From: Gnetum montanum
Lineage: Eukaryota > Streptophyta > Gnetopsida > Gnetales > Gnetaceae
Direction of reading: 5' to 3'
Length of the DNA: 64,000 bases
Assembly (NCBI GenBank): GCA_015680685.1
Contig: MNCI01004469.1
Coordinates: 62,001-126,000 of the forward strand
Part shown: positions 23,787 through 35,239 of the stretch, one piece after another
Layout: each line of letters starts with the position of its first letter
How positions within the stretch are numbered: position 1 is the stretch's first letter
Program-made: the position numbers and the translations under genes
Notes under the pieces: generated by a model
What the model saw: only the letters and a program-made list of their open reading frames with translations
What the model was told of the DNA's origin: nothing
Databases searched by the model: none

Positions 23787-24872
23787 TTGATGGATTTTGA
23801 AGCAACTGTCAATGTCATGCCACTTGAGGTATGTATGACTTTAGGAGAAAAAATGATACCACAAATGAAAAATGTGATTCAACTCGATGGGTCCAATGTA
23901 CTTGTAATAGGGTCATTAAAAGGAGTGAAAGTGCAACTTAAACAATACCCTACATTCACATATTACACAGATATCCTGGTAGTTGACATGTCACCTACCT
24001 ATGGTGTGCTCCTATCTAGGACTTTTAAAGCCAAGTTTGGGGGCTTCTTTAGGTCAAATTTCTTAAATCTATTAATCCCTATCAAAGGAAAATCTGCATA
24101 CATGACTATACCTCGAGAACCCTTCTACAAACAAGTAGTTATAGCCTTGGATCAAAAGAATCAATCTTTGGAAGATCAAAACGCTAATATTTATGTTGGG
24201 GTTATTGAGGTTGAGTGCAGTGAACATGTTGAAAATGACTATGTAAGTGGAACTACAAAAAATCTTGTCTCTCATGTAGATCTCATCCAATCCTATCAAA
24301 GTTCTAGAGAAGGCAAAGAAATCTATGGAGACACCTTGTCTTATCAACAACACAATGGATTTCATCTAAGTCATCCACCACCTTTAGAGGAAGATAAAGA
24401 TGTAAGTAAAACCCTACATTTTAAAACATTTGAAGGTGTGCTAAATTTTAACGACACATCCATGGAACATTCTCGTAGAAAGGCTATATCTGATGTACCA
24501 CTAAGACCTAAACCTATGATTGAAACTTATCTTAAAGAAACACTTGATACAAGCAAGTTAAGATTAGGTCTTGATTTTCATAATCTTAAGCATCGACAAA
24601 TTTTTAAACAATGTCTTGACATGAAGTACATTGGTGAAGTCTTTAAGATAGGAGACCTAGTCTCGGAAAAAGGTAGACCATCTGACCAAGAAAATATTCA
24701 AGGTAAGTTCTCTTCTATGTGGTCAAGCCCATTCCAAATTAAAGACATCATTGGCCCCAATGTGTACAAGGTTGCTAATTTGCAAGGACATAGGTTACCT
24801 AGAAATTTTAATGCATTCCATCCAAAGCATTTCCACTTAGGTGCCTCATGTGGACACCTAGTAGATTCTTAG
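23787..24872 (+). CDS. F protease fused to integrase C-terminal region (361 codons open)
   Basis: The longest uninterrupted frame of any LTR element here; it is the surviving 3' end of the gag-protease frame, not a separate gene, and the first real Met is at 23790. Residues 1-110 form a retropepsin-like domain: NVMPLEVCMTLG, VIGSLKGVKVQL, TDILVVDMSPTYGVLLSRTF. The D-S/T-G active site is replaced by D-F-E, so activity is unlikely. A linker follows. From about residue 270, RQIFKQCLDMKYIGEVFKIGDLV, GKFSSMWSSPFQIKDII and NFNAFHPKHFH match the region after the integrase core. RT, RNase H and integrase core are missing between the two. Confidence 0.75.
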   Translation: MMDFEATVNVMPLEVCMTLGEKMIPQMKNVIQLDGSNVLVIGSLKGVKVQLKQYPTFTYYTDILVVDMSPTYGVLLSRTFKAKFGGFFRSNFLNLLIPIKGKSAYMTIPREPFYKQVVIALDQKNQSLEDQNANIYVGVIEVECSEHVENDYVSGTTKNLVSHVDLIQSYQSSREGKEIYGDTLSYQQHNGFHLSHPPPLEEDKDVSKTLHFKTFEGVLNFNDTSMEHSRRKAISDVPLRPKPMIETYLKETLDTSKLRLGLDFHNLKHRQIFKQCLDMKYIGEVFKIGDLVSEKGRPSDQENIQGKFSSMWSSPFQIKDIIGPNVYKVANLQGHRLPRNFNAFHPKHFHLGASCGHLVDS

Positions 24873-26162
24873 TTGCATGTTTTCTTCCTCTTCATCATGC
24901 ATTTCATTTTTGTATAGTTGCATTTGCATATTTTCTTTGCATTTCCATCATTTATTTCTTGACACATTGTTTTGATTTTTTCTTTGCATATGATTTTAAT
25001 AATCATTATTTTCTTTTGAGTTACTAGAAGTTGGGTCATCAAAGCACCATTGAAAATAATGTTAGTATAATGTTTTATATAATACTTCTTATTCCTATTA
25101 CATAAAATCTCTTTTACACTATATATGTCAATAATTCTTTGATTCTACCCAATCTTTTTCAAGGTTTTAGTTTCTTTAGTTATGTTGGATTATGGAGAAT
25201 GAGATTTGTGCTAACTTATCATGTAATCATCATGATCATATGAGTGTAGGGTAGGTGATGTTGGAGAATGGTTAGCGATAATCACTAGGTGACTTTGGAA
25301 AACCCCATTTTCCCTCTCATAAGCCCTAGCCCTCAAGTGTGATGACCCATAGTTACCCTGTGAACAATGAGGTGAAGAGTGTTTATCTCCACTTGAGAAC
25401 CTTTAGCCACCTAGGAGACCTTCTATGATGCTATCAAATCATAATTAAAGGCACATACACAGGGGTTGAACTACACCATGGGCAAAGTTTCCTCAAGAAA
25501 AAAATGGAATGAGGACCATGATCACTAGTAGTATAGCTAATTGGATAGACTCGTGTTGGAATTCCTACCTTAAGAATGAAGTACACCATGGGAAAAGTTT
25601 TTTCAAAAAGGAAAAAGAAAAGAGAATGAGGACCATGTTTATTGACAGTGTAATAAGTTCTTAAGTGTGATGGGGTTTGGCAACTATCCTCACCGTAACC
25701 TCCATTTATCCATTTAAAGCTATTTTCCAAAAAAAAAATAGTTCCAAGGAAAAATCTGAAAGTTGTGAGTAGCCACAATCTAATATGAGCCTATCCTCCT
25801 CATTAAGTTTAGTATGAGTCTTGTGCTCAAAGTAGTCCACATGCTGTTGGCCTTTACTTTGTAAGAAGAATGGGAAAGAAATCATAATTATATTTTAATT
25901 ATATATAGATATATGTAGTTAAGATAATAAAATTATATATTTAAAGTTTGATTAAATAATATGGTGTGATTTGGGTGGCCCACATCTAGTTCTCTTTTGA
26001 TTATTTGGTTATTTTAATCATGTTTAGGTTAATATAGTTTACTTTGAAGTTTCCATTTGCTTGTTTTGTGATGTTCGTGATTCTCTACCTATTGCATATC
26101 CTTTAAAAATTTTGTGGTCTTGTTCCTTGCACTTGCATGTAATTAAAATTTTTGGGGCTAAG
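24873..26162 (+). other. F 3' non-coding region
   Basis: No coding potential. It contains an imperfect duplication near 25465-25640, where CTACACCATGGGCAAAGTTT and GTACACCATGGGAAAAGTTT are each followed by a purine run and GAATGAGGACCATG. A weak polypurine tract (TTTTTGGGGCTAAG, 26149-26162) precedes the 3' LTR. Confidence 0.5.
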
Positions 26163-27176
26163 TATTGATGTCAACACTTCCATGCTGGCATGGGGCCATG
26201 ATTATCAATGTCTTTATTTCTCTCTCTTAATAACCATAATAAAAATCATGCAAGTAGTGGGAATTTAAACTATCATGTGGTGGTCATTAATAGTGGCATT
26301 TATAGACATTAGTGGCAAACATTTTGGAAGTTATGGCAATTACGATTATTAATGGCGACAATTACAGACATTAGTGGCAAATGTTTCAGAAGTTACAATG
26401 GTTATGGACATAAGTGGGCACTTAATTGGAGAATGTGGATGTTATTACATAAGAACTAGTGGTGGTTTTTATATCCACTACATGAAATGTAGGCATCATT
26501 ATGGATGATCACAATGACTATAAAATGGAATCTAGGGAAGGGGCTCTAGAGGAAGAAGGGGGGGAGTCCCAAACATGCTCTAGCTATCAATCTAAAGGGC
26601 CAGCTTCCTCTCCACTAAGTAGCAGTTTCCTCTTTTCTTTTCTTTTCTATATAGGATTCTAGTTGATCTTCAAGGAGGGTCCAAGGTAGAAGCCAGCAGC
26701 TCAAAATAGAATCCTTGTGGATGGCAAGAGCTTGTCTTAGTGGCATAGACGTGGGTAGATGATCTTCTCCTCTATGACGATGCATAAAAGGTGGCAGATG
26801 GTATCAGGCTTTAAGAACTGTAGTTGCTACCCTATGCAGACTGTAGTGGGTAGTCTCTTTCTCTCTCTCTCTCCCTCTCTTGCGGTGATCATGATTTTTT
26901 TGCCTAGCAGTGGACACCATCGAAAGTTACAAATGTGCAGCATCAATAGGAATAAGGAAAATTCGGTTCTTTTAATTACTTATTGTATTGAAGATAATTA
27001 TTTAATTTAAATTCTAGATTACTTTCTAGTTTATTTTTTGCAAAAGGCCACATAGCCTTCTCCAACTGAGACTATTCTTGGGTTTCTGTACCCATACGAG
27101 AGGTGCCCTATGCAATAGTCTCCTAAAATGAGTCTTCTTTCCCGGTGTTGGTGTGACCAAAATTTATGCATCAACA
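26163..27176 (+). repeat. Element F 3' LTR
   Basis: 1014 bp, beginning TATTGATG (one substitution from TGTTGATG) and ending GCATCAACA. It is about 60 bp longer than the 5' LTR because of a tandem duplication at about 26284-26400 (CATTAGTGGCAAA... repeated). Followed by CAATT. Confidence 0.88.
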
Positions 27177-27181
27177 CAATT
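27177..27181. repeat. Target-site duplication of F, right (CAATT)
   Basis: Exact match to 20480-20484. Confidence 0.85.
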
Positions 27182-28163
27182 CAAGGCCAAAAAGTCCCTC
27201 ATAAAAAGTAAGTATTGAAAGTTTTGTGAATCTTGAGGGTTTTCTTTAACAAGTCAAGTGTATAAAGTTTCATTGATCTTGATGATTTCACCACTAAATC
27301 TCATTTCTCTAGAATTATCATTTCTAAATTCCTTTAACTTCTTCTACTAGTGCTAAAATTTTTACTTCTTCTATTAATTTAAAAATTTCTCTTGATGCTC
27401 ATAACATAGATTTACTTACTGGTGAGTAAACATTTATAATATTTTTTTCTAGTGATGTTGATGTAAATAAGATCCCTAATTTTTTTCTAATGATGTATAT
27501 GAGTCATTAGTTGCTAGTCTTACATCATAATATGTATTCATTCAAAGTTTAGCTTGCTTACCTCATAATCAAAGTTTGACTTTATAGTTAAATGATGTGA
27601 TGCAAAAATACAACATTAAAGTAATTCATGCTTGTTATTATTCTCATTTCTTCTACTTGCTAAGCTAGGTAATGCTTTGATGATGAAAACTACCCTAGAT
27701 ATAGGATCTTTTATATATAAGCATGTAGTGTTAATCATTCTTAAGTGTACTCTAGATTTGGTATCCAATCTAAAGAATATTTTAAAGTTCAATGTTTTTC
27801 TTACCTATTTAATTTTTATTTAATTTTTAAAAAGTTGAGCAGTAAATTATTAGTCTTCTCAATTCTACTAAGGATATGGAATTTGTTTTTATACTACTGG
27901 ATTTTGGCAGATGTTTTTCTAATTATAATCAATCTTCTTAACTATAAAGAGAAACTAACATTATAACTAGGAAGAATTACCTTCAACTATTTACATATTA
28001 TAATCTTCTTAATTCTTGTAAATTTTTTCATCATAAGAAACTTTGTATAATGCTCATCCTTTTCTTCTTAACAAAAATAATTTTGAAGAGAAAATATGTT
28101 GAAGTTAAGAATAGTAAAAATAATTTAAAGTTGAAGATATGAAAAATTAAATTAATGTCATGA
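27182..28163 (+). pseudogene. Unnamed repeat, copy 1, with DUF4283/CCHC-like remains (5' part)
   Basis: AT-rich, broken coding-like DNA. From about 27930, INLLNYKEKLTL followed by NSCKFFHHKKL matches copy 2 at 36130-36261, which keeps a full CCHC knuckle. The order (short hydrophobic runs, YK...L, knuckle) resembles the DUF4283 plus zinc-knuckle part of plant LINE ORF1 proteins. A LINE is inserted just after it and the repeat resumes at 33867. The family assignment is tentative. Confidence 0.35.
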
Positions 28164-28186
28164 TAAGAATGACCAAATAGTAATAA
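28164..28186. repeat. LINE-1 target-site duplication, left (23 bp)
   Basis: Begins TAAGAATGACC and ends AGTAATAA. All 23 bases recur at 33844-33866. Long duplications like this are made by target-primed reverse transcription. Confidence 0.9.
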
Positions 28187-28229
28187 AGGAAAAATTTTGA
28201 AACCCTCCTGTTGCTACTGTTGAAGTCAT

Positions 28230-28440
28230 TGTGGGCCTAAACCCAACTAACACCACCACTACCCTATGTGCCTAGCACGGTGCTGAAGTTGCCCTAGGCG
28301 CAGCAGTTGGGCTTTGCCTACGTGCAGCCACTGGTGGTGGTCTATGTGCCGCCGTTGGAAATGCCTATGGCGCACATCGTAGTTGAAGAAACTAGCCTGA
28401 GTACCGTCGTCCTCCCGCGCGTTCTTACCACAATTGCTAC
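28230..28440 (+). promoter_or_regulatory. LINE-1 GC-rich 5' leader, probable internal promoter
   Basis: A sharp local rise in GC and CpG (GTGCCGCCGTTGG, CGTCGTCCTCCCGCGCG) at the 5' end of the LINE, unlike its AT-rich flanks. LINEs use internal 5' promoters, and the position fits. Activity is inferred. Confidence 0.4.
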
Positions 28441-28611
28441 GGTTTTTCATTCTGGTTTTTTTTTAAACAAAATGACACTGAGAAGGTGGCAATAGGCAAC
28501 CCCAAATCTGGACATATTTGATTGCAGCTCTTGCCATTTTTTCTATCGTTGATCTTTAACTAAGGATTCTAGTGCTTTACAGCCAGATTATCGACGTTAA
28601 GTCTGTTCAAA

Positions 28612-29737
28612 TGGATGTGGAGCTTCATTCATGCAAGGATATGGACGAACCCTCAGCGACTGCTACTTCTTCACTTCAGGGAAGTTCTCCCAACTTAGAA
28701 TCTTTATATTTTCTTTTACCTAATGACATCTTTGAATCTATTTCTCAATATTTTTCTGCCCGTTTTATTTTTTTTCAAATAGTGGGTTTTCTACCTCGAT
28801 CATTAAGATCAATTTGCATATTAAAAATATTTTACCACAGGATATAGGTCTTACACACTCAATACTATGCTTATAATTTTATCCTCACTGAACTTTATGA
28901 GGCTTCTCACATCAAGAGAGCTCTCTCTCTTCGAGTTTTTCCTACTTGTAATGCTACACTTATCGTCTAGGCTTGGAAATTTGATTTCAATGTTAGGGAA
29001 CTAATCTTTAATATTATTCCTTGTTATGTAGAGTTTCCTAACCTTCCTTATTTTCATCTATTGAGTGAGACATAGCTAGCACGTTAGGCTAAGTCATCTC
29101 CGACCATGGAATTGAGGTTAACGAGGCTCACTTTCATCGCTGCTATATCGAACTTGACATTTCCCAAAAGAAAACCACTTTAACCTTAGGAGCTAGAGCC
29201 AAATTTTTTACTCAAAAGGTAGACTATTTTTATCTTCTCAACTCTTGTAGCTACTACCATCATGCAGAGCATCACATTTCTACCTGTCTGTTTCTAGCTA
29301 TGAAAAAATCCCAAACCAATCCTCCCAAATCCAGTCCTGTAGTCACTCCTCAACATAACCCACCACTTAATCCCATTAAGTTTGGTTATACTACTAACAA
29401 TGCTCCACACCTTTCTTTCTCATCTTCTCCCTCTAAGGAAAGAGTCTCCCAATCCCATTCTCTCATTAGGACCAGGTCCAAGGCACCAATCATCCAATCA
29501 CAATTAGTCAAAGATTCACTTTTACGTGATGTGTTTGTAATGGTAGGGCGAAGGAAAAGGTCCAAAGCATCTAAAACCACTACTCCCCCTTCCTCTCCTT
29601 TGCCAAAATCTAACCCAACTTTAAATATTAATACAAGAAACTCCTTTTCAATTCTTTCCACTACTATGATGACTAACATTCCTAACCCAGATTCTTCTAC
29701 AGCCTTGTCACTCATAACATCTAGAGCTTCTCCGTGA
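28612..29737 (+). pseudogene. LINE-1 ORF1
   Basis: Starts at MDVELHSCKDM (28612) and breaks after about 75 codons. Its last part is open at 29300-29737 (145 codons, Ser/Pro/Lys-rich, with a basic run VGRRKRSKASK). Just before 29300 a CSYYHHAEHHISTC stretch looks like a zinc knuckle. This is the nucleic-acid-binding ORF1 position. The TGA at 29735-29737 overlaps the ORF2 start. Confidence 0.55.
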
Positions 29738-32700
29738 ACCTCATATCTTGGAATGTTCAAGGCCTAACTGATAGGCTTCTTCACAAACGAGCCAGCAACT
29801 TCCTCTCTAGTCTAAATCTCACTTTGAATTTCCTCCTCCTTCAAGAAATCAAGATCTTAGCTGACCAATTATCTCTTTCATCCCATTGGTTTCTCCCCCA
29901 TTCTTCTGTTCTCACTACTTCTCATGAGTGTGGCAAAGGTGGAGCAGCCATTCTTTTTCTAGCCTATTGGAAATACAAACTCTTACAGCATGGGTCTAAT
30001 TTAGGTCACAAGTGGCTTGGGCTATTTTCTCCTCCTTACATGGTCCCTTCTGAGTTTGTTCTATTTATGCTCCCAATGACTCTACCGAATGGGTCTGATT
30101 GTGGCATGAACTCACTCATAGCTTCCTGTCTATTCCTTGGATTTTTGGCAGTGATTTTGACATGATGTAATTCTCTCATGATAATCTTGGAGGTGTTTTC
30201 TCTCAACTTCCTCATCACAAATATCAATCCTGTTCAAATTTTAACAAAACTTTCTATCTTTCGGACAGCATCGTAGCCACTTCTAGTGGCTCTCTAAACA
30301 ACTTCACTTGGAACAATCTTCATAAGGGGCAGGCTCACATTTATAGTTGGTTAGATAGATATTATTTTTTCACTCTTTCTTTTTGCAGACCCTTTCTGCT
30401 ACTAAAGTCCACCAACACGCAACCTTATCTAATCATTTCCCGATTACTTTATCTATGGAGATCCATAATGACCACCAACGATAGAATTATCATCTCTTTA
30501 GGCTACATAGTCAATGTTTCTCTTCTCCTTCCACCCAAAAACTTCTTTCTAGCCTTTGGAACACTGAACCTAGACCCTTAGGTTGAAAGGGTTGGATCCA
30601 CTGGTGGCTTCAGACTACTAGTAGAGTTAGGAATCTTGCCCATCATTATGGTAAGGAAGTTGCCTCTCATTCTCAGCAAGAGTACTCCAACATATGCTCT
30701 ACCATTGAGCACCTTACGACCAAACTAACTGATGATCCCTTCAATAGTCACCTACAAGGGAAGCTTGCTAGAGCCCATATAGCCTTTCAACATTGGGAAG
30801 TATATAAGGCACAAGGTGCCTTGATTAAAAGCCGACTCACTTGGCTTAACATTCAAGATGAGCAATGTAAGGAATTCTTTAAGTACCTTAACCAGTCCTC
30901 CTCATCACCCTCTTTAGATAAACTCTTCATAAATGGATCCATTATCATTGACCAAAATAGTCTTCTCTCTTACCTTAAGGAACACTTTGAGGCCTTATTC
31001 ACCACTACTCCTATGGATCCCGCATCCTTTGCAGCCACCACTCTAAATTATCCTAGACTGGTTAATTCTTCTATGCTAACAATTCTAGAAGCTGATATTA
31101 CTCGAGCTGAGCTTTGACAAGCTTTCTTTAACCTAAGCCCAGGGAAAGCCCCTGGTTATGATGATTTTCCAGTCGAATTTTTCCAAAATCATTGGGATTT
31201 GGTTCATTCTGACCTCTTCCATGTTATCAAAGAGGCTACGCTTACTAGTTATTTGGGAGCAATCTTAAACCAAGGGACTATTCTTCTTCTCCCTAAATCG
31301 GGAGATCCTACTTGTATCTCCAATTGGTGACCTATCACCTTACTTAATGTGGTTTACAAAATTTGGGCTAAATGTTTGGATTTGCAATTAAAGAAAATCC
31401 TTACTCTTATTATTTTCCCCCAACAGACTAGATTTGTCCTAGGAAGATACATATTAAATAACGGGGTGGCTGCTTAGGAAGGTCTTAAGTGGGCTGAGGA
31501 CGAGGGTCAAGATATCCTCCTGATGAAGCTTGACTACACTAAAGCCTATGATAATATTAAGTGGGACTTCATTATCCAAACCATGACTAAATTGGGTTTT
31601 GGCCCTAAGTTCATTCATATGGTAGAATGCTTATTCTCAGATGCCACTGCATGAATCGTAACTTCCTTCGACATCACTTCTCCCTTTTCTATTCATAGGT
31701 CTGTTAGGCAAGGCTGCCCTCTTGCTCCTTTCCTCTTCATTATTGTTGCTGATTTTCTTTGTCATAAAATCAACTTGGATATTCAAAACAATGTTTTATC
31801 TGGGGTTCATCTATCTTCTCCTCAACATCAACTCCTCAATATGCATTTCGCTGATGACTCCTTTTTTCTTATTCAAAACAATGTTGTTAATGTGCAGCGT
31901 CTCTTGTCTCGAGTTGAGAAATATTTCTCCCTCTCTGGTTCTATTATAAATTGGCGTAAATCTTCAATATATAGATTCACCAATAACTACAGCCATTTGT
32001 CCACTTATAGTTGGAAGCATACTCAAGATCATGAAATCATTAAGCTCTTGGGAATCTCTTTTAACTTTAGAGGCCCAACTTCAAAGCTCTGGGACCAAGT
32101 ACTTTCTCAAATTCAAAGGAAAATTGAAAATGGAAAACCAAACCCCTCACCCTTACCGGTAAGTATCTCATCTGTAAATCTATTTGTGCCTCTACCCACT
32201 TTTATTATTCTTCATGTTGGACCCCTTCCCATGCTTCTTATCAAAAGCTTGAATGATTATTTCAAGACTTCATGTGGTTGTCCAAAGACTTCCAAAAAGG
32301 CTTTCATCATGTTGCCTAGAATATAGTAACTCTTCCTAAGAACAAAGGTGGATTGGGCCTTTTGAACTCCTTTAACCAAGGTCTCACCCTTGTTGCTAAG
32401 TGGTTGGTTTAGCACTTGGATGCCCCCAATATCATTGGGAATCTTCTTTAGTTAAGGCTTCGACAAGAATTCCCTAAGAATAAGTCCATCTAGAAGGGTA
32501 TCCACCCTGTTAATTGGATCCTTTCTCCTCATGACATTATCATTCCTAGAACACATGTTTTCAAAATCATTTGGAAGGCTTGGCAGGTCTTACATTCTCA
32601 TGTGAATTGGAATAATGTTCATATCAATCCTACTCTTCTTTCTTAGATTTTCCCTTGGTGGCTGCCCCTTTCGCCTGCTCCTCTAGCCACCTCAAATGCC

Positions 32701-33600
32701 AGGATAGCCACCATTTGGTTTCAAAAGGGAGTTGTTTCCCTTAGATGTCTTCATCTTACTAATCAATGGATTACTTGGGATATTTTTGAAAATTTATATG
32801 GGGCTTCCAGAACTATGCACCACTTCCTTGACAAACTTTATCACTTCATCCATCTGTACTTGCATTTGGATGCTTCGGTTCCTAGTCTCTTCCATGGTCT
32901 TCATTGGATTAATGGATTGAACCTTCTACCCTATAAACCACATGTGCCCTTTTAGTTGTTGCATGATTCCTCTATGATTTTTAATTGCTGCAATAGATCA
33001 TGGCACAAAGAAGATTTTGAACAGTTTTGGCTCTCCCTCTTCTCACGAGTTTGGAGCCTTCCGACTCTTCCAAAAATTAAACAATTTCTTTGGTGCCTCC
33101 TTCATCAAGGCCTACCTATCAACAAATGTCATGAGTACCTTAGGATTCCAAACCCTAGTTGCCCTCTCTGTGGAGGTCCTGATGATTTTGTCCATGTTTT
33201 TTGGCATTGCCCCTTCGCTCAGTCTTCATGGGAGTGGGTTTCTAAAGTTTTCCCTTTGTGCAATTTTTCCCATGAGCTTATCTTGTTCAGCTTTTTTGGG
33301 ACCCCATCTGTTGACCTTCAGTTTCTTTGGGAAGTTATTAGGCCCCTCATTCTTTACTATATATGGAAGCGCAAATGCACTGCTCTTTTCCAGAACACTA
33401 ATTCATCTAACTCTAACCATTTAACTATTATGGAAAAATTTCAAATTCTTCGCCTTGTGCATTTCCAAATTATATCTCACACTTCTAAGTTAAAGTTGAA
33501 TACTAATCAATTGTTTTATTGTTTGCAGCCTTGGAGAAGATACACTAATTCGTGCACTCTTCCCCATCTCGATTTGATACATCAGAGTGTCTCATCATAA
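29734..33600 (+). pseudogene. LINE-1 ORF2: endonuclease, reverse transcriptase, zf-RVT
   Basis: The first codons, 29734-29763, read NLISWNVQGL, followed by LLQEIK: an APE-type endonuclease start. RT follows from about 31130: PGKAPGYDDFPVEFF, then LLMKLDYTKAYD, SVRQGCPLAPFLF and the catalytic FADD near 31850 (MHFADDSFFL). The zf-RVT module is at 32956-33600, with LPKIKQFLWCLLHQGLP and CPLCGGPDDFVHVFWHCPF. There are multiple stops and frameshifts. It is closely related to LINE-2 at 40321-41733. Confidence 0.85.
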
Positions 33601-33843
33601 TTTTGAGCATTTTTAGCTCTCTCTTGTTCCCCTAGTCTTATTAACTCACAATTCTTAGTGATTCCTAGCATGAGGTTGCTCTTTGGAATGTACTCCCACA
33701 CTATGTGAAGGTTTATGTTTCAAGATGTTTTCCTTCAACATCTGCATTTGACATTGTTCTTCTCCCTATTTAACCATCAATATGTTCAGATGTTGATCAT
33801 GTACTTAATCTCATTTAATTAATAAAATTCTCTTTTTGGGGTN

Positions 33844-33866
33844 TAAGAATGACCAAATAGTAATAA
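33844..33866. repeat. LINE-1 target-site duplication, right (23 bp)
   Basis: Exact copy of 28164-28186. A single N at 33843 sits on the LINE/duplication junction. Confidence 0.9.
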
Positions 33867-34430
33867 GAAAACCAAAGAAAATAGAAGCTTATGTTAATAT
33901 TTTTACTTGTACTATAGGAAGTATTAATTAGCTTGGATAGAGATTTTCTAAAATAAAATGTCCTTATCTCAAAAAAATATTATCAACTTAAAGATGAAAA
34001 CTTATATTGAGAAGTAGGCTATAGCTAATGGTAAATATTCTCATGATGAGAAATATGTATAATCATTTCTTATTGGGTCTTTCTTTTTAACAAAAGTTGA
34101 TATATTGTTAAAGCTTTCTATTACTACCTTGAATCCTTTTGTTATTTAATGTTCAATCATGGATGTTAAAAGTGATGCAACTATTCTTAGAATTGAGACC
34201 ATCTTGCCTACTAAAAATTAATTTTCTTCTATTGATTTTTCAAAGTGTCAATTATAAGATTATATAGCTAAATAGATATTCCTAAAATTGGAAAGTATTT
34301 TCTTTTTGTGTTGTTTTTGGTATTTTATACTCAATATTAAGCATGTGATGTACTTTGACATTTTTTCTTATTATTAATATTATTTGTTTTAGGTTCTAAC
34401 ACCTCTTACTTCTTTAGTTAATGTAAGTTA
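33867..34430 (+). other. Unnamed repeat, copy 1, 3' part
   Basis: Continues the sequence interrupted by LINE-1. It aligns with 36390-36860 of copy 2: both have GTTCAA...GATGTTAAAAGTGAT, CTACTCAATATyAAGCATGTGAT and ATTATyAATAT. No open frame. Confidence 0.4.
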
Positions 34431-34883
34431 TCTCTTCTTTGAAGTATTATTGTATTGGGGCTTTAATAGATAATATTAGATACTCAAGTTGATGGATTTC
34501 ATATTTTGGTTGTTACTAACTCAAACATAATAATGTTTGGTGTGGTGAGGGAGGTATTGGAACCAAAATAATAATTTTTTGGAGTGGGGAAGGGTTTTTT
34601 AAAACCTAAAAAGCCCAACAATGTATTAAATCATCGAAGAGAGTGAATCTAAAGAAAAAGCCCAACAATTTTGGGCATGCCTTTTCAAGTTTTCACAACT
34701 AATCTAAACTAAATGATTATATGTACCTCCATTATGTATAGCCAACATGATACTTTTATCAAACTTAAGTAAAACATAATAATATGTTAGATCAATATAT
34801 CTGTCAAGAATTAAACTTATGACTTACAAATCATAAGCCACATGTAATCGAGGAATGTCTCATTAACTCAAATAAAATAAAAT

Positions 34884-35034
34884 AAGGTGCTATCCTAATG
34901 ATAAGACTCTTGATTTGAAAGCTCTAAGTCATGAATTTAATTTTGGTCAATAATGTTAAGTTAAAAAGTTCTATTTGGACTATCTATTTTAGAGTGTGTA
35001 TATATTACAATTATCTCAAGGTTCCAACACCCCA
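34884..35034 (+). mobile_element. tRNA-derived SINE, copy 2
   Basis: Head GCTATCCTAATGATAAGACT, then GAATTTAATTTTGG at the B-box position. The tail is ATTACAATTATCTCAAGGTT followed by CCAACACCCC. Same orientation as copies 1 and 3. Confidence 0.5.
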
Positions 35035-35239
35035 AATTGGATAAAATGAACTTAAGTAGCCATAGGTAAAGCAAATTCAAATGCAAAACTTAATAAAATC
35101 TCAAACTATATAATTTTTATATTTTAGAGAATCATCCTTGACATAACACCTTTATCTCATCACTATAGATTAACCTAGTAAGTTAAGAATTTGTTAAACC
35201 CATAACTAGATTACTAGCATTTTATTTTTGATGATAATT

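Larger units (their letters stand above)
20485..27176 (+). mobile_element. Element F: Ty3/gypsy retrotransposon, complete ends, internally deleted
   Basis: Two LTRs, a perfect CAATT target duplication and one continuous gag-protease-C-terminal frame (22131-24872) interrupted only by point stops. RT, RNase H and integrase core are absent: the frame passes from protease through a short linker to an integrase C-terminal region. It is a non-autonomous derivative that inserted once and has stayed intact at its ends. A weak TGG-starting primer-site candidate is at 21443 (TGGTCTGAGAAAGAGGGC); I could not assign its tRNA. Confidence 0.85.
28187..33843 (+). mobile_element. LINE-1: near full-length L1-type LINE
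   Basis: 5657 bp between perfect 23-bp target duplications. The order is a GC-rich 5' leader (about 28230-28440), ORF1 remains, then ORF2 with APE endonuclease, reverse transcriptase and a CCHC zf-RVT end. The 3' end is AATAAAATTCTCTTTTTGGGGT plus one N, with no polyA. Stops and frameshifts break both ORFs. It interrupts the unnamed repeat of 27182-28163 and 33867-34430. Confidence 0.88.

Noticed and set aside
24072-24365. A 97-codon minus-strand frame within element F
   Set aside because: Lies wholly inside the better supported protease-integrase tail frame.
29386-29760. A 124-codon minus-strand frame over LINE-1 ORF1
   Set aside because: Shadow of the Ser/Pro-rich sense frame 29300-29737, which is in the expected ORF1 position.
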